Source of the DNA: DASRJW01 sp964567755
GTDB taxonomy: Bacteria; Krumholzibacteriota; Krumholzibacteriia; G020349025
Assembly: GCA_964567755.1 (NCBI GenBank)
Contig: CAZMNW010000065.1
Location: 52,393-116,392 of the forward strand
Length of the DNA stretch: 64,000 nt
Reading direction: 5' to 3'
Below, in pieces: positions 35,976 through 42,600 of the stretch. The position numbers and the translations under genes are program-made. The notes under the pieces are model-generated. The model was given only the letters and a program-made list of their open reading frames with translations, searched no databases and was not told where the DNA came from. The number at the start of each line of letters is the position of its first letter. Positions within the stretch are counted from its first letter, which is position 1.

Positions 35976-37577
35976 TCAGCGTCGTGATGCATGCAGAGCA
36001 CGAACGTCATCCAGTGTGTTGGCCTCGCCCGCCGACTTGTCGGGCCGGAACCGCTTCACACGGGCGAACCGCAGGGCGAAGCCCGAATCGTAGTGTGGGC
36101 TGCGTTGCACACCGTCGAAAGCGATCTCCACGACACGAACTGGCCGCACATGCACGACGTGCCCCTCCCGGCGCGTCTCGAGGCCGAGAAGATCTGCCGT
36201 CATCTCGCGCAGCATCTGGTCGCTCAATCCTTTGAACGTTTTCCCGAGCCTGTGGAAGCGCTCGGGGTCGTCGATGTCGCGCGCGCCCAGATGCAGATTC
36301 GACAAGAAGCCTTGCCGGCGCCCATGCCCCCACTCGGCAGCGAGGATCACCAGATCGAGGGTCACCGCTGGCTTCACCTTGCACCATCCGGCACCACGTC
36401 TGCCGGCGGTGTAACACGCATCGAGCTGCTTCAGAACCACGCCCTCGTGTCCCCCTGCGAGCGCCTCGTCGTACATCGCCTGTGCTTCGGTCGCGCTCTC
36501 CACCACCCGTTGCGCCACCAGGTTCTGCGACGGAAGAAGCAGCTCGAGCAGCTGGCGTCTCTCGATGTAAGTACGTTCGACCCACGCGCTGCCGTCGTGC
36601 TCCAGCACGTCGAAGAACATCGGCACGAGGTGGACGATCGTCCGGTCGGCTTCCGCCTTGACTTCACGCGCAAACCGGCTCATGAGATCCTGGAATGGCA
36701 CCGGTCGCCCGCTGGCATCGAGCCCGATTAGTTCACCGTCGAGGATCACGCTCTCGACTTCGAGACGCCGCGCGAGATCAACCGCATCCTGTGCCAGCGC
36801 CGTCACGTCGCGAAGCTGGCGTGTGAAGACGTGCACATCATCACCGCGCCGATGTACCTGCACGCGCACGCCGTCCAGCTTCCACTCGACGGCAACGCGT
36901 CCGCCCAACTTCTGCAGCGCCGACTCGAGGTCCTCTGCCTGCGCCGCCAGCATCGGTTCGACAGGAACTCCCGCGCGCGGCGCGAAACGCCCGAGCGCGG
37001 CAGCCCCTTCGCTCGCCAATTGTTCCAAGACTTCGCCGAGCGAACCAGCGAACATCACCGCGCGCCGCAGATCATTTGCGTCCACAGCGAATGTGTCAGC
37101 AACGGCTTCGAGAACGACGGCCCGCAACGCCCCCTGGCGCAGTTCGCCGACCAATAGCGCTCCGAGGAAACGGCGCTCATCCGCCGCCATCGGCGTAAGC
37201 AGACGCTGGAGAATGGCTTGTTTCTTCTTGGTCGCTCCCGCGCCCGACACCTGGCGAAGAGCTTCGAAAGCATGGTCGACTTCGACGAGGGTCGGAGACT
37301 GGGTGGCGATCGGCGTCGTCGGCTGGACGTTGGCGAAGAGAGGCATCACGTCTGGCTCGGCCACGGCCTTTTCGACAGCGACGAGCGTGCTCCACCCGAC
37401 TTGCACGCTCCCTCGAGCTGTCTCCCCCGCGAGATAGCTGGCGGCGAGACGCAGATCCGCCGGCGCCAAACGCGCGAACAGTTCCTGCAACCTCGCCCGC
37501 TTCTCGAGGCGCGACGAGGTCTCGCGCACCGCGTTCGATGTCGCGACAATCTCCGCTAGTCGCGCTGGTACTGTCAC
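35976..37577 (-). CDS. lig: ATP-dependent DNA ligase, archaeal/LigB type
   Basis: 533 residues from GTG at 37577, with CGAGGATCC before it and the usual family start VTVPARLAEIVATSNAV; an ATG-led extension to 37646 would overlap the terminator described at 37646-37684. The adenylated Lys lies in VEWKLDGVRVQVHR (about residue 233), and the other nucleotidyl-transferase motifs follow (ILDGELIGLD, EGVVLKQLD, GWCKVKP). The N-terminal DNA-binding region of about 200 residues is present, so it is a full-length ligase of the archaeal type, likely for repair alongside NAD-dependent LigA. It lies just downstream of a structured leader that ends in a terminator. Confidence 0.93.
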   Translation of the reverse strand: MTVPARLAEIVATSNAVRETSSRLEKRARLQELFARLAPADLRLAASYLAGETARGSVQVGWSTLVAVEKAVAEPDVMPLFANVQPTTPIATQSPTLVEVDHAFEALRQVSGAGATKKKQAILQRLLTPMAADERRFLGALLVGELRQGALRAVVLEAVADTFAVDANDLRRAVMFAGSLGEVLEQLASEGAAALGRFAPRAGVPVEPMLAAQAEDLESALQKLGGRVAVEWKLDGVRVQVHRRGDDVHVFTRQLRDVTALAQDAVDLARRLEVESVILDGELIGLDASGRPVPFQDLMSRFAREVKAEADRTIVHLVPMFFDVLEHDGSAWVERTYIERRQLLELLLPSQNLVAQRVVESATEAQAMYDEALAGGHEGVVLKQLDACYTAGRRGAGWCKVKPAVTLDLVILAAEWGHGRRQGFLSNLHLGARDIDDPERFHRLGKTFKGLSDQMLREMTADLLGLETRREGHVVHVRPVRVVEIAFDGVQRSPHYDSGFALRFARVKRFRPDKSAGEANTLDDVRALHASRR

Positions 37578-37645
37578 GGATCCTCGAACGACTCTTCGCG
37601 GTTCCCCGATCCACGCGGGCCGCACCGATTCCGTCACGCTTGCCA

Positions 37646-37684
37646 CATAAGAAACGGGCCCCGCCGCTCGGAGCGACGGGGCCC
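37646..37684 (-). terminator. Strong intrinsic terminator before the ligase gene
   Basis: On the minus strand GGGCCCCG pairs with CGGGGCCC, continued by a T-G pair and CGCT/AGCG, so the stem is 13 bp with a CCG loop (37656-37684). GTTTCTT follows. It lies 70 bp before the ligase GTG and after the structured leader, so it either ends a small RNA or acts as an attenuator of the ligase. Confidence 0.8.
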
Positions 37685-37765
37685 TTCGAAGGTCCAGTGT
37701 CGGTGACGTTGGGTACCCCTGCTGGAGTCACCCACGCAGCGTCACGGACGCTGAGTAGCTCCCTT

Positions 37766-37810
37766 CTACAGGGACGCCACCTCCACTGAGCCGCATCGAA
37801 CAGAACTCAA
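37766..37810 (-). CDS. Putative 14-residue leader peptide
   Basis: A TTG codon at 37810 begins a 14-codon ORF (MSSVRCGSVEVASL) ending in TAG. Directly upstream is AAAGGAGGTGATCCAG (37811-37826 read on the minus strand), complementary to the 16S rRNA 3' tail over 16 bases and correctly spaced for the TTG. The ORF sits inside the structured leader and before the terminator. Such a strong site on such a short ORF suggests that ribosome loading itself matters. The peptide has no known relatives to my knowledge. Confidence 0.5.
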   Translation of the reverse strand: MSSVRCGSVEVASL

Positions 37811-37937
37811 CTGGATCACCTCCTTTGGGGCGTGCCCGGATCGGCGGGACCCAACCCGCCCAGTCCCGCGAGCGCCCTGACCCGCTGGGACCGTCACGCA
37901 GCTCCCAGTGGAGCTCGTGCGACTCAGAGACCCAAGA

Positions 37938-37967
37938 ATTCTACATCCAATCCCGATCCGAAGTGAA
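37938..37967 (-). promoter_or_regulatory. Candidate sigma-70-type promoter of the structured leader
   Basis: On the minus strand TTCACT (37967-37962) is followed after 18 bases by TAGAAT (37943-37938). Matches to TTGACA/TATAAT are 4/6 and 5/6. Transcription would begin near 37930, just ahead of the first hairpin. Confidence 0.45.
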
Positions 37968-38120
37968 GAGCGGATTGGCCGCGCCCAGCTTGGGAATCCG
38001 GCGATCTCCCTCCGAGATGCGCTCATCGCCCAGCGGCTGGGGATCCTCCGCGGCTCCGCCGCCCTCGCCCGGCACATCCGCCCTTCGCGCGCGACCGTGG
38101 GTTCCATGTAGACTCGCCCG

Positions 38121-38852
38121 ATGCTGAATGAGGCAACCCTGCTGATGACGACGGCGGCGAGTGTGGGGGTCCTGCACACCCTCCTCGGGCCCGATCATTA
38201 CCTGCCCTTCATCTTCATGTCGCGGTCGCTGCGTTGGTCGCGCACGCGGACGCTGCTCGTCACGCTCGCCTGTGGCCTGGGACACGTGCTGGCTTCCGTC
38301 CTCTTGGGGCTCACCGGGCTCGCGTTCGGCCTGGCCGTCTCGCGACTGGAGCTGATCGAATCTGCCCGCGGCCAAGTGGCTGCTTGGCTTCTCGTCGCCT
38401 TCGGTGTGGCGTATGCGGCATGGGGTCTGCGGCGTGCGCATCGGCACCGTTCCCATGCGCATCTGCACGCGCACCCCGACGGCCTCGTGCACGTACACGA
38501 ACACATCCACGAGACAGGGCATGCCCACGTTCATGAAGCTACGCCGGCGCAGACGAGCGCGCCGATCAAACGCCTCACGCCATGGATCCTGTTCACGATC
38601 TTCGTCTTCGGCCCCTGCGAAGTGCTGGTGCCGTTGTTCATGTATCCCGCGGCAAGGAACAGCACGGGGACGGCGATCGGCGTCACCCTGGTCTTCGCAT
38701 TGGCGACGCTCGCGACGATGTGCGCCGCTGTCCTCGTCGGTCAGATGGGCCTCGAACGCCTGCGTCTCACCCGTCTCGAGCGTTACACGCATGCCCTGGC
38801 CGGGACAGCCGTCGCCTGTTGTGGATTGGCCATCCAATTCCTGGGTCTCTGA
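38121..38852 (+). CDS. NicO/SafE-type membrane transporter with His-rich loop
   Basis: 243 residues with about six membrane segments. The first loop holds HTLLGPDHYLPF, similar to the H-x4-DH motif of nickel/cobalt transporters and the UreH-like sulfite-exporter superfamily. Between the third and fourth helices is a cytosolic or periplasmic loop with about a dozen His residues (HRHRSHAHLHAHP, VHVHEHIHETGHAHVHE), as in metal exporters. It is best read as a divalent-metal transporter of the inner membrane, probably nickel or cobalt; the direction of transport is not certain. Cobalt import would fit the B12-dependent reductase at 56 kb, but there is no direct link. Confidence 0.85.
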   Translation: MLNEATLLMTTAASVGVLHTLLGPDHYLPFIFMSRSLRWSRTRTLLVTLACGLGHVLASVLLGLTGLAFGLAVSRLELIESARGQVAAWLLVAFGVAYAAWGLRRAHRHRSHAHLHAHPDGLVHVHEHIHETGHAHVHEATPAQTSAPIKRLTPWILFTIFVFGPCEVLVPLFMYPAARNSTGTAIGVTLVFALATLATMCAAVLVGQMGLERLRLTRLERYTHALAGTAVACCGLAIQFLGL

Positions 38853-38897
38853 AGCGGATCTTCACCATGGCGCTCCGCCTACCCGATCCTCGCCGCC

Positions 38898-39455
38898 CTA
38901 CACCCGGGGCAGTGTGATTCCTACTTGGTGCATGTACTTGCCCGAGCGATCGGCGTATGCCCGTTCGCACTCTTCATCGGATTCGAAGAAGAGCACCTGC
39001 GCCAGGCCTTCGTTGCTGTAGATCTTGGCGGGTAGCGGCGTCGTGTTCGAGATCTCGAGAGTCAGCGTGCCTTCCCACAGGGGTTCGAGAGGCGTGATAT
39101 TGCAGATGATGCCGCAACGAGCGTAACTGCTCTTGCCGATGCAAACGCCCAGGATGTTGCGCGGGATCTTGAAGCTCTCGACGCTGCGAGCCAGCGCGAA
39201 CGAGTTCGGCGGGATGAGGCAAACGTCGCCCTTGAAGTCCACGAAAGAATCCTGGGAGAATTCCTTCGGATCCACAATCGAGCTGCGTACGTTGGTGAAC
39301 ACCTTGTACTCGTCGGCGACGCGCAGATCGTAGCCATACGACGACAACCCGAACGAGATCGTGCCGCGTTTCTTGCCGTCGTAGTCCACGAAGGGCTCGA
39401 TCATCTTGTGTTCGATCGCCAAGCGTCGGATCCAACGGTCGTTCTTGATCGCCAC
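38898..39455 (-). CDS. dcd: dCTP deaminase
   Basis: 185 residues from GTG at 39455, matching the family start AIKNDRWIRRLAIEHKMIEP; a longer in-frame reading to 39578 adds non-conserved sequence. Motifs include SFGLSSYGYDLRVADEY, the substrate-binding VCIGKSSYARCGIICN and the catalytic Glu in EPLWEGTLTLEI. The enzyme makes dUTP from dCTP, feeding thymidylate synthesis. A single terminal region with QVLFFESDEECERAYADRSG is typical. It may be co-expressed with the surface-protein gene upstream (148-bp gap). Confidence 0.95.
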   Translation of the reverse strand: MAIKNDRWIRRLAIEHKMIEPFVDYDGKKRGTISFGLSSYGYDLRVADEYKVFTNVRSSIVDPKEFSQDSFVDFKGDVCLIPPNSFALARSVESFKIPRNILGVCIGKSSYARCGIICNITPLEPLWEGTLTLEISNTTPLPAKIYSNEGLAQVLFFESDEECERAYADRSGKYMHQVGITLPRV

Positions 39456-39603
39456 AGTGTTCCCCCAGGTTGCGCCCCGTCCGATCTCTGAATCCCGGCA
39501 GTATGCTTCCTCGACGCGACCCGATTCAAGGGCCTCAGCATACCGCTCCCACGTCCCGCCAGCCCCTGCGCCGTGCAAATTGGCTCCGCCGTCTCGAGTG
39601 CCG

Positions 39604-42600
39604 TTAGCGCAGCAATGTCATCTTGCGCTTCGAGGTGAAGGTGCCGGCCGTCACGCGGTAGAAGTACTCGCCTGAGGCCACTTCGCGGCCACGGTCGTTG
39701 CGCCCGTTCCAGCGCACGCTGTGCGGACCGGCAGGCAGGAGTCGATCGACGAGCGTCGCGACGATCTGCCCGCGCAAGTCATACACCACGAGCTTCACCT
39801 CCACCGCCTCCGCCAGCTCGAAAGAGATGGTCGTGGATGGATTGAATGGATTCGGACGACTCGGGTGCAAAGCATAGCGATAGCCTGCGGCCGGCGGCGC
39901 CGTGGTCGGCGTGAGACTCACCTGCGCCGTGGATGAGACTCCCTCGTTCCCCGCAAAGTCCACGGCGGTGACCTTGTAGTAATAGACTCCGGCTTCGAGA
40001 ATCGAATCGTCGAACTCTGCATCGGTGGCGAACCCCAACCGGTTACTGGCGTTCGGCTGGAAACCGCTCGTGAGCCCACGATAGACCGTGTAGTAGTCGA
40101 AATCGGCATCTCCGACATCGTCCCACGACACCGTGACTCGAGAAGGTGCCGTGAGCAGCGCCAGCAGGTTCTGCGGTGCCGCCGGCGCGAGGTTGTCTGC
40201 CGAGAAGCCGCTGTCGGGCTCGGAATCGAAGTACGTTTGTGGGCTCGCGGTCAATCCAGTGACGACGAACACCGAGCGGCAAACCCCTGTCGAAGTAGAA
40301 TCGCACAGAGTGGGAGCGACCACGCTGTAGCTCTCGTTGCCACGTGCGGGAACCGTGTTCACGTAATCCCACGTGCCTGGAGGGAACGCCGCGGGCAAAG
40401 GACCGGCGTCGCCTGATTTGCCTGGCACTCGGGTCTTGTAAGCATCGACGCGCCGATAGATCGCGTACCCCGTCACCAGGGGAGATGCAGCCGGCGCATC
40501 CAGGAACGACCGAACCCATTGGATCCGCACCTGGCGACCTTGATCGTTGCCGACGTCGGCGATGCTGGTGATGAGCGGCATGGCGCCGAAGGCCTTCTCG
40601 ACGCTGAACGCCGAACCCGCGAACGAATGGTCGATCGCCTGCACGCTGAAATAGATCCGGCTCGTGAGCGGAATACTACTGAGCGGGATCGACCAGCTGG
40701 TGTTGTGATTCGTGTTCCCGAGCTGCACCACACGACGATACCCGCTCACCGGATTCGCCATCGTCGCCATGACATCGGATGCACCAGGAGATGTCCCGAC
40801 TCGCAAGTTGTACGTCAGCCCAGAGGCTAGTGTTTGAGCATCGGCTGCCGCAACCCAGCTGAACGTGGCCGACCCACCGACCACAACGGATACCGTCGGG
40901 TTCGTCGGTGCGTTCGGAGATGTGTTTGCGGACGCTGCGTTGTTGCGATACAGACGCGTCGTACGCCCGGAATTCCCATCCCCGGTTACCAGGATGTCGA
41001 GATCCCCATCGTTGTCGTAGTCGCCCCAAACCACGGACCCCTGGTAGACACCCTCCAATCCGGCACCGATGTCGACAAAGCTACTCCCCTGGTTTTCGTA
41101 CACGCGTGAACTGGGGCCGTTGTCCGAGTATCCCGCAAGCAGTGCATCGAGATCCCCATCGTTGTCGTAGTCACCCCAGACTGACGAGGTGTAGTCGATC
41201 CCTTGAAAGCCGGCATTGGCATCAATGAAGGTCCCAGATTGATTCCGATACACTCGCGCGAATCGTCCGCAACAGTTCGCGTATCCCGTGAGCAGAATGT
41301 CGAGATCTCCATCGTTGTCATAGTCGCCCCAAGCGGTGGAACTATGATACGTGCGTTCGAGCCCCATCTGCCCAAGGTCAGAAAAGCTTCCACCGTCATT
41401 ACGGTAGAGTCTTATGTACGGGCCGCAGCAGTTGAAATAACCCGCCATGAGGATGTCGAGATCCCTATCGTTGTCATAGTCTCCCCAAGCCACCGAGCCC
41501 ATGCTCATTCCGTCCAATCCTTGGACGTAGCTAAAACTTCCGCCCTGGTTCGCGTACACACGGGAAATTCGGCCACAGCAATTCGAGTCCCCCGTGAGCA
41601 AAACGTCCAGGTCGCCATCGTTGTCGTAGTCTCCCCAAGCTGACGAGCTGTTGTAGACACCTTCGAGGCCCGCACCAATATCTGTGAACATTCCGGCCTG
41701 GTTGCGATAGATGCGAGAGACCAGAGTTCCCCCTGTGTGCCCAGTCAACAAGATGTCGGCATCACCATCCCGATCGTAATCGCCCCACATGACCGAGCTG
41801 TAGTAGACACCCACCAGACCGGCACCAATGTCCGTGAAACTCCCGCCCTGGTTTTGGTACACCTTCGCGATCGGGCCGGAATTGCCGTAGCCAGTCAAGA
41901 GCAGATCCAAATCGCCGTCGTTGTCATAATCCGCCCAAGCAGACGAGCCCTGGGTGACACCATCGAGCATGGCGTTGACATCCGAGAAGCTGGTGAGAAA
42001 GGTTTGCTCGGAAGCAAAATTGGAACCCCGAAAGCCCGCATCCACCGCCTGGACGCTCCAATAATAATCGCGAGGGCCCGGCAGCTTCACCGTCCACGAG
42101 GTGCGATGGCTCGTGTTCCCATCTCGAACCACCTGCCTGAAACCGGTCGTCGGGCTCGACATGGGGCCGAGCACATCAGACGCGCCTGGGGATGTTCCGA
42201 CCCGAAGGTTGTAGGTCAGACTCGCCGTTGGTGTTTCGGTGTCGAGCGCGGGCGCCCAGTTGAAACTCGCGAAAGTGCCGGCAACATCCACCGTTGGATT
42301 CGAAGGCGAACCCGGTGTTTCGTTCGGGACTGGTGCGTTGTTTCGATAAATGCGCGCGATTCGACCAGAGCCAGCGGCGCCAGCGACGAGGATGTCCAGA
42401 TCGCCGTCGTTGTCATGGTCTCCCCATTCCGCGGCACTGTTGTTCACGCCTTCGAGCCCGGCAGCGATGTCCGAAAAGCTACCCGCGGTGTTCCTGTAGA
42501 CTCTGGTGACGTAGCTTCCCGTCAAAAGGACATCTCGGTCGCCATCGTTGTCGTAGTCGCCCCAAACCGCCGCACTTCCCGCAACACCCGTCAACCCAGC

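Larger units (their letters stand above)
37646..37935 (-). ncRNA. Candidate structured leader or small RNA
   Basis: Reading 5' to 3' on the minus strand, perfect stems appear at 37915-37900 (AGCTCC, loop CAGT), 37860-37843 (GGCGGG/CCCGCC), 37753-37737 (CAGCGTC, loop CGT, GACGCTG) and 37732-37702 (GGTGAC/GTCACC around a GGGTACCC palindrome). CAGTG near 37783 could also pair with CACTG near 37695, closing the distal domain. The element ends in the terminator at 37646-37684 and contains a 14-codon ORF with a very strong ribosome site. No known riboswitch or RNA family was recognised. It could be a stand-alone RNA or a leader of the ligase gene. Confidence 0.5.
37578..38120. other. Long intergenic region with structured leader on the minus strand
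   Basis: 543 bp between the ligase and the His-rich transporter. The part from 37646 to 37967 holds a promoter, several perfect hairpins, a tiny ORF and a terminator, each given separately. The rest, 37968-38120, should carry the promoter of the transporter on the plus strand; no convincing element was found there. Confidence 0.7.

Noticed and set aside
37811..37826. Fragment of a 16S rRNA gene
   Set aside because: Only 16 bases match the rRNA tail; the bases before and after do not. As a ribosome-binding element on the minus strand it makes sense.
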